From a virus, in the IMG/VR virus record IMGVR_UViG_3300034072_002211, positions 62,001 through 126,000 of that record: a DNA stretch of 64,000 bases; one strand, written 5' to 3'. The position numbers and the translations under genes were made by a program. Shown piece after piece: positions 49,281 through 58,376 of the stretch. The notes beneath the pieces were generated by a model that was given only the letters and a program-made list of their open reading frames with translations, had not been told where the DNA came from and ran no database searches. The number at the start of each line of letters is the position of its first letter. Within the stretch, counting starts at the first letter, position 1.

Positions 49281-49309
49281 TGCTTGTCTCCGGTTTGCTA
49301 CCGAAGTCC

Positions 49310-49678
49310 TTAGTCGTTGCCGTTATCCACAAGCCTACGACCCTTCTTTGGTGCGAGGCCCTGAGGCATATCGGTTTCAGCCTTTGGCTCTGCCTTGCCG
49401 GTGAGGCGGGCAACAGCCTGATCAGGCGTCTCGAACACATCAGGAACTGCTGGCTTCAGCGAAACCTGCTGAGCAGCACCAGGGTTGCGGTTGTAATAAT
49501 CGCGAGCAATCTGTTCCCTGCGGACTTCGATCTGGCCATTCTGACCCAAGATATCCCCGCGGGCGTTCATCTTCGCGTTGCCAAGTGCGCGCGACTCTTC
49601 ATTCGCAGCACGCATAGCGTCCATGTCAATGACGACACCACGCATAGAAACTTGGGGCTTTCGAAAGTTGCGAGCCAT
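49310..49678 (-). CDS. conserved T4-like hypothetical protein
   Basis: A 122-residue protein. The N-terminal MRGVVIDMDAMRAANEESRALGNAKMNARGDILGQNG is a pattern I recall in other T4-like phages, with the NARGD turn. The rest is linker-like, with Pro/Ala-rich and basic residues. AAGGAGGAG precedes ATG and CATAAATAG is at 49706-49714, so it is a late gene. A virion or assembly role is inference. Confidence 0.7.
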   Translation of the reverse strand: MARNFRKPQVSMRGVVIDMDAMRAANEESRALGNAKMNARGDILGQNGQIEVRREQIARDYYNRNPGAAQQVSLKPAVPDVFETPDQAVARLTGKAEPKAETDMPQGLAPKKGRRLVDNGND

Positions 49679-49705
49679 TTGCTCCTCCTTAAACGACCTA
49701 TGCTT

Positions 49706-49714
49706 CTATTTATG
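49706..49714 (-). promoter_or_regulatory. late-type promoter (CATAAATAG)
   Basis: CATAAATAG 28 bases before ATG 49678 on the minus strand, with an excellent AAGGAGGAG in the short leader. Confidence 0.6.
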
Positions 49715-49732
49715 CGTAGTTAAACCAGGGGT

Positions 49733-50266
49733 TTATTTGAGGAACTCGCGCACATCTAAATCAAAAGCCAAGCTATCCACACGATGAACGCCAATCTTGT
49801 AAAGGATGTAGGAAGCCACACTGGAACCACGTCCCACACCCCAGACAATTCCGCGCTCACGGAAGTTGTCAACAAGGTAGATAAGACAGCGGAGAACAGG
49901 AATCATCTCCCGCTCTTCAAAGAGCACCCACTCTTCTGCGATGCGCTGGATCTCCGGTTCGGAAGCACAACGCTCCACAAGCCATTCCAGAACATCCAAA
50001 CTCGCATATGGCTCTGGGGTAAACCATTGCGCTTGGTGTTGAGCATCATTCTCTTCCACGGAGATCGTGGGCTTTTCGTAGATGCTCACTTGATCTTCAG
50101 GGTGGTCTAGTTCTCGGCAAAGCGCGTTGAACTTGGACACACCCTCGTTCTCGAGAGCCGTGAGTTCCTTGGAGAGTTCAGCACCCCGCATCAGATGGTC
50201 AATCAGACCATCTGAATCAAAGAGCACATTGCCCCACTCGTCAGTCTTGCGACCCTTGAGATCCAT
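49733..50266 (-). CDS. DNA polymerase III alpha (DnaE)-like fragment
   Basis: A 177-residue protein. Its last 70 residues, AEEWVLFEEREMIPVLRCLIYLV, then GIVWGVGRGSSVASYILYKIGVHRVDSLAFDL and VREFLK, match the DnaE palm entry (the GPGRGSAAGSLVAYxLxIT region through FERFL). The protein stops where the catalytic PDFD aspartates should follow, so it cannot be a polymerase on its own. Coupled to the upstream gene by TAATG. It may bind nucleotide, DNA or the host clamp; unknown. Confidence 0.75.
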   Translation of the reverse strand: MDLKGRKTDEWGNVLFDSDGLIDHLMRGAELSKELTALENEGVSKFNALCRELDHPEDQVSIYEKPTISVEENDAQHQAQWFTPEPYASLDVLEWLVERCASEPEIQRIAEEWVLFEEREMIPVLRCLIYLVDNFRERGIVWGVGRGSSVASYILYKIGVHRVDSLAFDLDVREFLK

Positions 50267-50973
50267 TAGTCGACCTTACCGCCTTCGATTACCTTGGGGC
50301 GAAACTCTGGGCGAACAACCACAGTGTCAGGCTTGCTGTTTGGCTCAACCATCTGTTCCGCAATGAAACCCAGGCTGTAAGCCCACTGAGGCGGAGTATT
50401 GAGATCATCCTCATCGCTTGGGATCTGATCCAGCGTGCTCGCATCAGCACGGTTCCACCAAGCCTTGCTGAACCAGTTGCGTTCAGTCAACCACTCTTCC
50501 GCAGTTGGGAAGGACTCACCGGGAGTGCCACCTACAAAGAGGAAGCTCATGCCACGGGCATCGGTAGATTCAACTTCGATGCTGTGAAAATCAAAGGCAC
50601 CCTGAGTGATTGCCTTAAGCTTGACTAGTAGGAGTTCGCAAAGAAGCGCATCAGTTGGCTCTTCTGGACAAAGCATCACGTTGTTGGAGGTTTCCGGGCC
50701 ATTGTCGCCCAGGAATGCCATAGCAGCCCACTCATTCTCACCGTTGATGATCACGCTGTTATCGACGACCTTCTCGAAGAAATAGGCCATCTTTGCCAGC
50801 GCGATTTCCATGCGAACCGCATAGTCATCGGTGTCAACATCCAAAGTGCTGATGTCGCACTTGACCTTGATATTAGTGGGGGAAAGACGTTGCCCAATAA
50901 CCCGTGTGGCCTTGAATTCATGGCGCAGGCTAATGAAGAGATGATTGGGCAGAATTTCGTTATCTTCGTCCAT
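50266..50973 (-). CDS. hypothetical protein
   Basis: A 235-residue acidic alpha/beta protein from ATG 50973 (an upstream in-frame start to 51051 is rejected because the 36-residue gene ends at 50973 with TAATG). The middle has IALAKMAYFFEKVVDNSVI and a VGGTPGESFPTAEEWLTERNWF loop. I do not recognise it; it travels with the DnaE-like gene. Confidence 0.7.
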   Translation of the reverse strand: MDEDNEILPNHLFISLRHEFKATRVIGQRLSPTNIKVKCDISTLDVDTDDYAVRMEIALAKMAYFFEKVVDNSVIINGENEWAAMAFLGDNGPETSNNVMLCPEEPTDALLCELLLVKLKAITQGAFDFHSIEVESTDARGMSFLFVGGTPGESFPTAEEWLTERNWFSKAWWNRADASTLDQIPSDEDDLNTPPQWAYSLGFIAEQMVEPNSKPDTVVVRPEFRPKVIEGGKVD

Positions 50974-51083
50974 TATAATCCCCAGTGTGGGACATAGGAC
51001 TCTAGCCGCTTGAAGCGCGGCATGTAGGAATTGCTGGGCCCAGCAACACAACTACAAGATTTGAGCAGCCCTTTGTTGAGCAT
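50973..51083 (-). CDS. 36-residue peptide
   Basis: Read by eye: MLNKGLLKSCSCVAGPSNSY then a basic, aromatic end with KRLESYVPHW. Its stop overlaps the next start (TAATG). A GCTAAATAC element at 51100-51108 is close upstream. The ribosome binding site is poor. CSC could bind metal or lipid. Confidence 0.35.
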   Translation of the reverse strand: MLNKGLLKSCSCVAGPSNSYMPRFKRLESYVPHWGL

Positions 51084-51146
51084 CCTGTCGTCGTTCGTTG
51101 TATTTAGCGAAAGGGTTGCTAAACCGACCCTCTCTGAACCCGCTTC

Positions 51147-51196
51147 CTAACCAGTTCCCTATGCCTTATTCTTTGTCAACATAGCGAACTGGTTAG
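51147..51196 (-). repeat. long inverted repeat downstream of the 1232-residue adhesin
   Basis: CTAACCAGTTC, one mismatch, CTATG, a 16-base loop, CATAG, one mismatch, GAACTGGTTAG. A 17-bp stem with a single C-C mismatch. No T run. TTGACA lies in the loop on the minus strand. Confidence 0.7.
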
Positions 51197-51206
51197 CAGG
51201 GAGTCA

Positions 51207-54200
51207 TTATGTGAATAGCCAAGGACGGTAGTTGTCACCCAGCTGGGGCTCAGGACCATCTGCGCGAGTTGGTGATCGAGCATCGTCAGCGGTGATCAAG
51301 AACGAAACCGCTGCGAACGTTGCGTCTGCGTAGGTTTCCGACCTTGCCTTGAACGCGAACTTGACGAATCGCTGTGGGATGACCAATGCCTTATCAGACT
51401 TTGTCTCAGATCGAGCACCGGGTTCCAAGCCCACCAGACCAAATCCGGTGATCGCCGGACGGTCAGCAATCGTCCTGCTTCTCGTCGCAGAAATAAAGCT
51501 TGGCCTCTCGATACCATACCACTGATACTGAGGTTCAGGTGGTTCCTCACCAGAGAAGATATAAGAGTGCGTTCTGGTGGTCACATCATCCGCGCGAGTC
51601 TCGCTGCGTCCAATGAACCCTTCCTCGACCGTGCTTGGCTCATGCCATTCGTCAGCACGGGTCTCACTGTTGGCCTTGTTGACAATCACAATGTCAACGG
51701 TGACCACTGCCCTATCAGCGCGAGTATAGGAAACTGCCTCTGGCTGAATTTCAGGAACATCTGCGAGAGTCTCAGACCTGCCCGTTACTGGGGTACAGAA
51801 CTGCTCAAACTTTGGCTTGATTTCATCTCGGTCCTGATAGGTAGCCGACCTAGCCTTGAAGCCGCGGGGACGTGCCACATCATCTGGTTTGATGGTATCA
51901 GGATCGTCAGTGTAGGTTGGCGAACGATTACCATTGATGTTGAGAACCGTTCCCGGAATGAGGGTCAGGCCGGCCTGGTAGTTATCCGCGAAATCAATAG
52001 CCGCAATGTCATTGATTCGACCCACACCCGAACGAGTGCTCGTCTTGAGCAATGGGGTAGAATCTGGCAGCTTGTAACCAGAGCTGCTACCAATAGACTG
52101 AATTGGATTTAGATCAGAAGTGGTGGTGCTCCTGTAGGCATACATATAGTTGCCTCGGGCCTCAAGCCTCAAGCGCAACGGTAGCGTGAGCTGATTCTTG
52201 TTGACCCTAGTGAACTCAACGGTGGTCGTCGCATAACGGTAGCCAAAGACTAGGCTATCATTCTCAAACCAGATACCCACAAAGTGCTCCGAACTAGCAG
52301 CCCTTATGATGAGTGGCATCTCAAGGTTAACAACTGGGTAAGAGTATAGAGTACACTCAATCCAGTGGTTGAGGTTCAGCGTTGGCTTAGTCCAGATAGC
52401 CGAGGACTTGGTGCCGCTGAGCAAGCTCAATCGTCCATTTGCACTGACAACCGCCTTCTTGGGATCGCCCTGAAACTCAGTTGTCATGAAGTCGAAGCCC
52501 AGATCCACCAGAGGCGTTCCTGCCGGAGCATCAAAGAATTCGCTCCACACGATGTCTACGCGAGGAACAACATCCGAGCGAGTTTCTGAACGGGCATCAA
52601 CGGCAACAGGGAAGAAGCGAGGCGGACCAATGTTGTCACCTGATTCATAGTTGTCCGCAACACCATACGCATAAGCAGAGCTGGTGTTACCAACCTCATC
52701 CATGAAACCCCAACCGGTTTCAGTTGCTGTCAAGAAACCATCATATAGGTTAGAGCTGGCTGTGTATTCGTGCAAGAAGGTCTTGGCATCCCTGACCTTC
52801 ATTGGGCCAGTGAATACCTGAATCTTGTTGTCCTGGACTTCAATACGGAGGCGACCCTGGTAGGAAGCAGAACCAATATCGCGCTTAAATCGTCCTGGAG
52901 AGTAGAGGAACATCCTACCAGAGCTACTAGAGACTGGTTCCACCAAGATGCCCACAAAGTTCGAGTCACTCATAACTCGAACAGCACCTGCGATGACCGA
53001 AGAACTTCGAAAGTTAGTAGAACCTAACCAGTCAAATTCGATGTAGTGGCGAGGTGTCTCAACTGGCTTAACCCAGAATTTTGGATAAGTCTTCTGGCCT
53101 TCTTGGACCAGTTCAGTAACAGAGGCGCCATACTCTGCCTGGAAGCCCCATGCGACCACATCACCACTGTTGAGTGTGGAGTTCTGAACCAAAGCGGCAT
53201 GCCAACCCATTGCGCCTTGAATACCAGATTGGGTCGCAGTGAAGTTTATACGCTTTGGTGTTTCATCGACAGTGATGTCATCGGAGTATTGGGTGGTGTA
53301 GTTACCGTCTCTTGCAATCGCACCAAGCCTGACTGTGGTCGTTCCAGAAACACTGGCGACATAACAGGAAAATGTATTTCTAACGGTGCCGCCGCTACCG
53401 AAACCAGGAACGTCAGGAATTGGGGTGCTCCTGATACCAGACATGGCTCCTGGAGCGAACCTCACGATTGTTCCGTCCGGACGTCCATTGAATAGCGGTG
53501 TTGAGGCATAGCCAAGTTTCTGAGCACCACCGATAATCGTCCAAGCAGACGTCATCAAGTCATTGCTCTGAGGGAGAGTATTCGCACTTAGGCTTTGGAG
53601 TGTGAGTCGGTTAGCCCAAGCTGAATAGTTGTCCCTTGAATAAGAACCAGAACCCTTGGTAGTGAAGTTGCGGTTGACAAGTTCACCCAGATTGGATTCA
53701 AATGGCTCAACCCAGCGAGGTACGTTATGGGAGTCAGGAGCCGGCAAAATACTGATTGGATCAGAACCGTCAGTTTCTGAGCGACCCTTGATTGGAGTCA
53801 TATAAGCGGGACTAAACCCTGCTTCATAGTTGTCCAATGTTGCGGTAGCGGCACCAGCCCAGGCATAATAACCAAAACCTACCTTGGTGGAGTTCACATC
53901 CCAAAGAGAACTGCTGATAACCAGGCCACCTGGGATCAAAGAATGGGTAGGCTTTGAACCCACTGGACCAACAAATAGGAACAGACGATCATCAGCAACT
54001 TCTGCTCGAACTCGACAAGGTGGACTACTCAGCCCCGCAGGCCAAGCAGCAGGAGAGATTTCCATGAGGGCGTTCGCATTCATAGGTCCAATACGGAGGC
54101 GCCCATTTACATATCGAACACCGATGCTTTTGCTATAAGAGTCAGCGCGGAGCAAAATAGGAAAGTGCTGGTCTAGCACTGTGCCTAGGAAGTCCACTTC

Positions 54201-54905
54201 AACATAGTGATTCCTTGTCCCAACATCATAGTTCCAAACCTGAATAACAGTCTGGCTGGTACCGGGCCTGTATGGCGTCAGAACTGGGCTGCGTTCCAAC
54301 TGAGCACCCCAGAGGACCATTTGAGGAGTAGCGCCATTAGCTGCCTGGGCAAAGCCAACCGTACTTGACGAGGTGGTATTACCAGAACCTGGAATCGTGA
54401 ATGTCCACGAAACCCTAGTTGGCGTTGTGGTGAGCTGAATCTCTGGTCCGGTTACCGTAGTGCTTGGGCTATCAAAGTAATAGGGACGGAAGCTACCAGT
54501 GCCACTTGGAACACTAGCCCAAACCGAAATAGTATAAGGAACACCGCGAGATAGACTCATGGTCCTCATGATACCAGACCATGATCCTGGGCCACCGGTA
54601 CAGAAGTTGAAAATGTAACCGTTGGTTGACCCGTCAGGCATAACCTGAGCGGACTTAGGACCTTGTGATGCCGCTACGCCTCCCGGAAGGCTTCCGGTCG
54701 ATGGGAAGAAGCTGAAAATCTGCCAATAGCCACTGGCAGTGGACATAAACTCAGTCTGTTCGTAGAGATTATAGCGACCACCGGCCATCTGAAGCTGACC
54801 TGCGCCGTTAATTGTCGCCACGCCAGAGTTCTCAGTGGACTTGAAGCCCAACTGGGAAATATCAGTGCCAGCAGGCTGGCTAAAGTCCAGGTTCAAAATC
54901 GCCAT
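51207..54905 (-). CDS. giant multi-domain adhesin with RSET repeats
   Basis: A 1232-residue protein. Three related beta-rich LamG/concanavalin-type domains at about 1-340, 375-715 and 750-980 each contain the pattern HYVEVDFLG then IRAD/RLRIEV strands, and are joined by linkers with a RSETxxD core. From about 985 to 1225 there are ten or more copies of a 20-25 residue unit around ARSETRADxxxx (GRSETLADV, ARSETYADA, ARSPTRADG). It looks like a long tail fibre or surface adhesin. GGGTGA precedes ATG. No cysteines are needed. Confidence 0.82.
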   Translation of the reverse strand: MAILNLDFSQPAGTDISQLGFKSTENSGVATINGAGQLQMAGGRYNLYEQTEFMSTASGYWQIFSFFPSTGSLPGGVAASQGPKSAQVMPDGSTNGYIFNFCTGGPGSWSGIMRTMSLSRGVPYTISVWASVPSGTGSFRPYYFDSPSTTVTGPEIQLTTTPTRVSWTFTIPGSGNTTSSSTVGFAQAANGATPQMVLWGAQLERSPVLTPYRPGTSQTVIQVWNYDVGTRNHYVEVDFLGTVLDQHFPILLRADSYSKSIGVRYVNGRLRIGPMNANALMEISPAAWPAGLSSPPCRVRAEVADDRLFLFVGPVGSKPTHSLIPGGLVISSSLWDVNSTKVGFGYYAWAGAATATLDNYEAGFSPAYMTPIKGRSETDGSDPISILPAPDSHNVPRWVEPFESNLGELVNRNFTTKGSGSYSRDNYSAWANRLTLQSLSANTLPQSNDLMTSAWTIIGGAQKLGYASTPLFNGRPDGTIVRFAPGAMSGIRSTPIPDVPGFGSGGTVRNTFSCYVASVSGTTTVRLGAIARDGNYTTQYSDDITVDETPKRINFTATQSGIQGAMGWHAALVQNSTLNSGDVVAWGFQAEYGASVTELVQEGQKTYPKFWVKPVETPRHYIEFDWLGSTNFRSSSVIAGAVRVMSDSNFVGILVEPVSSSSGRMFLYSPGRFKRDIGSASYQGRLRIEVQDNKIQVFTGPMKVRDAKTFLHEYTASSNLYDGFLTATETGWGFMDEVGNTSSAYAYGVADNYESGDNIGPPRFFPVAVDARSETRSDVVPRVDIVWSEFFDAPAGTPLVDLGFDFMTTEFQGDPKKAVVSANGRLSLLSGTKSSAIWTKPTLNLNHWIECTLYSYPVVNLEMPLIIRAASSEHFVGIWFENDSLVFGYRYATTTVEFTRVNKNQLTLPLRLRLEARGNYMYAYRSTTTSDLNPIQSIGSSSGYKLPDSTPLLKTSTRSGVGRINDIAAIDFADNYQAGLTLIPGTVLNINGNRSPTYTDDPDTIKPDDVARPRGFKARSATYQDRDEIKPKFEQFCTPVTGRSETLADVPEIQPEAVSYTRADRAVVTVDIVIVNKANSETRADEWHEPSTVEEGFIGRSETRADDVTTRTHSYIFSGEEPPEPQYQWYGIERPSFISATRSRTIADRPAITGFGLVGLEPGARSETKSDKALVIPQRFVKFAFKARSETYADATFAAVSFLITADDARSPTRADGPEPQLGDNYRPWLFT

Positions 54906-54923
54906 GAATCACCCACAGAAAAG

Positions 54924-54951
54924 AATGGGTAGGCCCGAGAGCCTACCCATT
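54924..54951 (-). terminator. intrinsic terminator before the giant adhesin
   Basis: AATGGGTAGGC and GCCTACCCATT form an 11-bp stem with a six-base loop, followed on the minus strand by CTTTTCT. It ends the gene at 54975. Confidence 0.88.
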
Positions 54952-54974
54952 ACTTATTAGGACAGGAAACCCTC

Positions 54975-55355
54975 TTAACGTGGGTTACCAACTTCCCAGA
55001 TGTCGAACGCATTAACAGTCACCTGGCCCTGGTCAGCAACCTGGGTGGTGGTGATGTTGTTCACGAACTCAACGGTCTGATCGGCCTGGTTTACGAACAC
55101 CGCACAAGTGACCGAAGTCTGCGAGTTCGCAATACCAGTTGCGCCAGCAAAGCGCAGCTTGCGACCGTCGATGTCGCCGTTTGCGAGGGTCAGGTCAGCC
55201 TGGTTAATCGCGACTTCAACGACCTTGGTGGTGTTGCCAGTTGCGAAGTCAGCTGGAATGGTTGGGCAAAGCCACATATGAGTGATGCGTGCCTTGAGGC
55301 TGTTGAGAGCCGCATCCTGGTGCGCGGCATCAACATATGGAGAAGTAATAGCCAT
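54975..55355 (-). CDS. virion structural protein
   Basis: A 126-residue Ala/Thr/Val-rich protein, beta-sandwich-like (VVEVAINQADLTLANGDIDG, VTCAVFVNQADQTVEF). Twin -NQADQT- motifs hint at a small internal repeat. CGGAGA precedes ATG. It is probably a head or fibre accessory protein. Confidence 0.7.
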   Translation of the reverse strand: MAITSPYVDAAHQDAALNSLKARITHMWLCPTIPADFATGNTTKVVEVAINQADLTLANGDIDGRKLRFAGATGIANSQTSVTCAVFVNQADQTVEFVNNITTTQVADQGQVTVNAFDIWEVGNPR

Positions 55356-55369
55356 GGTGTGTCTCCGTG

Positions 55370-56101
55370 TTAGACGGGCAGCTTGACGCGCTTACCGGTC
55401 ATTGTGAATGAAATGTTGCGGACCTCATCGTCAGTTTCAACAACGGTGAAGGCCAGGATTTCGCCAGTGCGAACAACCAGTTCCAGAGCGCCTAGGTTAA
55501 TAGGATCTGGGGTAAAGGCGAACACGCCCTGACGGTTGATCGTAATGGTTCCAAGAACCCTATTGTTCTTGTCCTTGATGCTGAACTTCGCACCATTAAT
55601 GGGAGGGATCATTGCGTTCCCCTTACCATTGAATGGATTACCAAAGTTCACATCAACACCAGCAGTCCAAACAAGCGTGGAGTTCACTGGTGGCTTTTCA
55701 GGGAAGAAGCAAGAAACAGTCTCCTTCTCCGCATATTCAGGCAAGGAAACCCTGATACGACCACCCGAGAGCTTCTCAATGATCAGATCATCATCAAAGA
55801 TGATTTCGGTAACATCCTGACCAAGAACCTTGAGGGCTCCACCAACATCACCCTTGTCGCCCTTAGGACCTTGAGGACCAATAGGCCCAATGTCGCCTTG
55901 ATCACCCTTATCACCCTTTGGTCCTTCTGGTCCTGGGGGACCAGCACGACCGGGAGCAAACGGTGCATCAATGCTATTGCCTAGGCTTCCACCCGAGTTA
56001 CGGCGCTTGCTGAAGTTGCCAGTTCCAGGCTGAACCTGGATACCGTCGGTACCACCAATGCCCTCGGATGAGCCGTCAAGATTACCAATAGATCGTGACA
56101 T
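55370..56101 (-). CDS. collagen-like virion protein
   Basis: A 243-residue protein. The start MSRSIGNLDGSSEGIGGTDGIQ is shared with SRRSIGNLDGTSYGMGGTDTVR in the 320-residue protein at 58376, so the two share an N-terminal tag. A collagen tract runs from about 50 to 82 (GPPGPEGPKGDKGDQG). A beta-rich C-terminal domain has GTITINRQGVFAFTP. GGAGGGG precedes ATG. The late promoter TATAAATAG is upstream. Confidence 0.82.
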   Translation of the reverse strand: MSRSIGNLDGSSEGIGGTDGIQVQPGTGNFSKRRNSGGSLGNSIDAPFAPGRAGPPGPEGPKGDKGDQGDIGPIGPQGPKGDKGDVGGALKVLGQDVTEIIFDDDLIIEKLSGGRIRVSLPEYAEKETVSCFFPEKPPVNSTLVWTAGVDVNFGNPFNGKGNAMIPPINGAKFSIKDKNNRVLGTITINRQGVFAFTPDPINLGALELVVRTGEILAFTVVETDDEVRNISFTMTGKRVKLPV

Positions 56102-56124
56102 CAGACCCCTCCAAAAATACTCAC

Positions 56125-56132
56125 TATTTATA
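56125..56132 (-). promoter_or_regulatory. T4-type late promoter (TATAAATA)
   Basis: Perfect TATAAATA on the minus strand, 24 bases before ATG 56101. The best match in this half of the window. Confidence 0.75.
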
Positions 56133-56150
56133 GGAGGGGCCCGATGTATA

Positions 56151-56525
56151 TTATTGGGACTTCTTGCCTGCTTCCGTATATTCCTTGTTGAAGCTAGGAA
56201 CGGGCAGATTGGAGGTCTTCTTGGCCTGAGCTGGCTTTACGACCTTGGCATTTGCGTCTTCAGTCTCAGCCTTGCTCTTTGCGAACTCTGGGTCAGATTC
56301 AACAACCTCAGGAAACATTCCCTGGATTGCTTCAAAGGTCTGCTTCTTCAATCGCTCCTCTTTCTCCTCCTCAATCATCTCAAGCATCCACTGAAGCTGA
56401 GAGATCAGATCCCGGCTGGATCCCCACATATACGCCTTGTTGATGCGCTTGTGGATTTCGCTGGTCTTCTCGAGCAACTCGTCGTCGCTCAAGTTCTTGA
56501 AGGAGAGAAAAGGATGGTCAATCAA
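56151..56525 (-). CDS. hypothetical helical protein
   Basis: A 124-residue protein with helices SDDELLEKTSEIHKRINKAY and LQWMLEMIEEEKEERLKKQ, and a Lys/Ala/Pro tail. The layout is like small phage scaffold or tape-associated proteins. ATGA overlap with the MazG-like gene. Function not known. Confidence 0.7.
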   Translation of the reverse strand: MIDHPFLSFKNLSDDELLEKTSEIHKRINKAYMWGSSRDLISQLQWMLEMIEEEKEERLKKQTFEAIQGMFPEVVESDPEFAKSKAETEDANAKVVKPAQAKKTSNLPVPSFNKEYTEAGKKSQ

Positions 56526-56929
56526 AGGTCACCGGCCTTTCGGTTTTCGCTACGGTCAATGGAGAACTTTCCACCTGGGAAACGGCTCTCCAGCTTCTTG
56601 ATGTTCTCGTCTAGGACGTCATAGGGATTGAGACCCAGCGCCATGACGCCGTTGATCCAATACCACATCACGTCGCCCAGCTCACGCATCATGTGATACT
56701 GGTTGGCTTCGTCGAATGGCTTGCCCTGGAAGATGATCTTCTTGACAATTTCCATGAACTCGCCGGATTCGGCCGAGAGACCGCACGCGGCAGTCAGGAG
56801 ACGCTCAACATTGCAGCCCTGGACATACAGCTCACCCAGGCGATCAGTGAACGCTTCTGCGTCCTTGCTGGGCTCGCTGGTGACGCCGTCCACGAAGCGG
56901 CCATACTCGTTAAGATAGTTTTCGGACAT
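56522..56929 (-). CDS. MazG-like nucleotide pyrophosphohydrolase, second copy
   Basis: A 135-residue protein from ATG 56929 (GGAGAG upstream). The metal motif is LSAESGEFMEIVKKI (ExxE) with HMMRELGDVMWYWI (ExxD). It is unlike the shorter copy at 28838. TTTGCTATGGTGA, a repeat of the promoter-like motif, is upstream at 56950-56970. Confidence 0.87.
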   Translation of the reverse strand: MSENYLNEYGRFVDGVTSEPSKDAEAFTDRLGELYVQGCNVERLLTAACGLSAESGEFMEIVKKIIFQGKPFDEANQYHMMRELGDVMWYWINGVMALGLNPYDVLDENIKKLESRFPGGKFSIDRSENRKAGDL

Positions 56930-56985
56930 TATGCTCTCCAATTGGAACTTAGGATCACCATAGCAAACTGGTGACCCAGAAATCA

Positions 56986-57351
56986 TTAATTGGCTACCAC
57001 AACCACGTGGGGACGGCGCTTCTTCTCGGTGATGCTACGGAGTACTTCAACGTAAGCACCACATACAGCCACGTCAGTATGTTGGATTGGCATAGGATGG
57101 AGGACCTCGACCTGAGAGCCATGTGCTCGAACGGCCCCAGGAGGCTCTACCTGAAGACTTTCAATCTGAGCACCATGGGTCTTGATCATCTGAGGAGGCT
57201 GGACGCCTACCACTTCCACTTGTGAGCTGTTGACGCGAACAGGTGGATTGGGAGAGACGTTGGAAATCTCGACCAAGGTTGAGATAACCTTGGCTTGTGA
57301 TTCATTTCTGTTGAGGGCTTCGACCTGAACGGCCGTAACTTGGACAGTCAT
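56986..57351 (-). CDS. short tandem-repeat virion protein, counterpart of 9970-10374
   Basis: A 121-residue protein with about five units of 17-18 residues such as KTHGAQIESLQVEPPGAV, RAHGSQVEVLHPMPIQ and RVNSSQVEVVGVQPPQ. The unit HGxQVEVLxxxPPG is similar in length and hydrophobic phase to the TSKLGEYVLEGP units at 9970. It lies directly downstream of a LamG-like gene, as at 9970-11376. Stop-start coupled (TAATG). Confidence 0.7.
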   Translation of the reverse strand: MTVQVTAVQVEALNRNESQAKVISTLVEISNVSPNPPVRVNSSQVEVVGVQPPQMIKTHGAQIESLQVEPPGAVRAHGSQVEVLHPMPIQHTDVAVCGAYVEVLRSITEKKRRPHVVVVAN

Positions 57352-58376
57352 TATTTCGTGATCTTATAGCCTGCCTGGACCGCATTGACTCCAGCTGGAG
57401 TCCAAGGTTCGTTGGTTGCTGGATCCTTGTTCTCAATGCGGTTCATGTTCAAGTGGTTGGTAGGTAGATTGTAATCCCCACTCTCGGTTTCAACGGAGCC
57501 GCTCTTAACCAGTGTCCTCATCTGACGGGTTTCAGCATCGGTCTTGGTCGCCCAGACGTTGAGCTGGATTGCGTCAATCTTGTTTGGAGTAGTGGTCAAA
57601 TTGGTGAAGTTGAACAGGTCCTTGGCGCCTAGAGCAGTTGCGCTCACAAAGTCATCCACACTCACGAACTCATCATCAAGCATGTTGAAACCAGTGGAAC
57701 CAGTGCTTGGTAGAAACTGATTACCCGAGATGTCACCATTTGGACGAAGAGTCTCAATACGGCGTTCACCAATACGGGTTGCTTCGTCAATCACGTACAT
57801 GTCATCATAGCAGAACGAAGACACGTTACCGCCATTCAGATGGAGACCATTGAAGCCATATGGAGCAGAAGCCTGGGTGTTGCCTCGGAAGTCGATGATT
57901 TCCACACCATCGAGATAAACGGTGGCGCGACCCGCAGTGGTGTGACCCACATATTCCATTTCAAGATAGTGCCAATCCTGAGTCTTAATAATGTTTGGAG
58001 CACTTGCCGCAACCATGGTATTTCCACGCCAGATTTTAACTTCACCAATGTCACTGATGCTCATACCGAACTGAGCAGACTCACCATGCATCAAGCGAAT
58101 GAACTGACCATGGCCAGAAGCATTAGGAACATAATAAGGGAACAGAGCAAAGGCAATAGTTGCGGTCTGGAGGTAGAGATTGTCATTGAAGTAGGTGCGA
58201 ACGAATGGACTCCAGACGCTGTCACCGAGACGAAAAGCCTGACCGCCATAACGACCCGCGACACCGCCGGTATCACGCATGTTGCCCAACCACTTGGTGT
58301 GAAAGCCAGGAAGCGTGGTATTGCTCTTGCTGAAGTCGTAGGCGTCAAAGCCATCCATGAAAACAACATTAGCCAT
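57351..58376 (-). CDS. virion protein with LamG-like fold, paralogue of 10378-11376
   Basis: A 341-residue beta-rich protein. MDGFDAYD and FRLGDSVWSPFV open it; a LamG-like domain follows (FQIRLMHG-type strands, WHYLEMEYVGHTTAG, ATVYLDGVEI) and then YDDMYVIDEATRIGERRIETLRPNGD, shared with the 332-residue protein. The C-terminus has a small unique domain. Start coupled to the next gene. Confidence 0.72.
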   Translation of the reverse strand: MANVVFMDGFDAYDFSKSNTTLPGFHTKWLGNMRDTGGVAGRYGGQAFRLGDSVWSPFVRTYFNDNLYLQTATIAFALFPYYVPNASGHGQFIRLMHGESAQFGMSISDIGEVKIWRGNTMVAASAPNIIKTQDWHYLEMEYVGHTTAGRATVYLDGVEIIDFRGNTQASAPYGFNGLHLNGGNVSSFCYDDMYVIDEATRIGERRIETLRPNGDISGNQFLPSTGSTGFNMLDDEFVSVDDFVSATALGAKDLFNFTNLTTTPNKIDAIQLNVWATKTDAETRQMRTLVKSGSVETESGDYNLPTNHLNMNRIENKDPATNEPWTPAGVNAVQAGYKITK

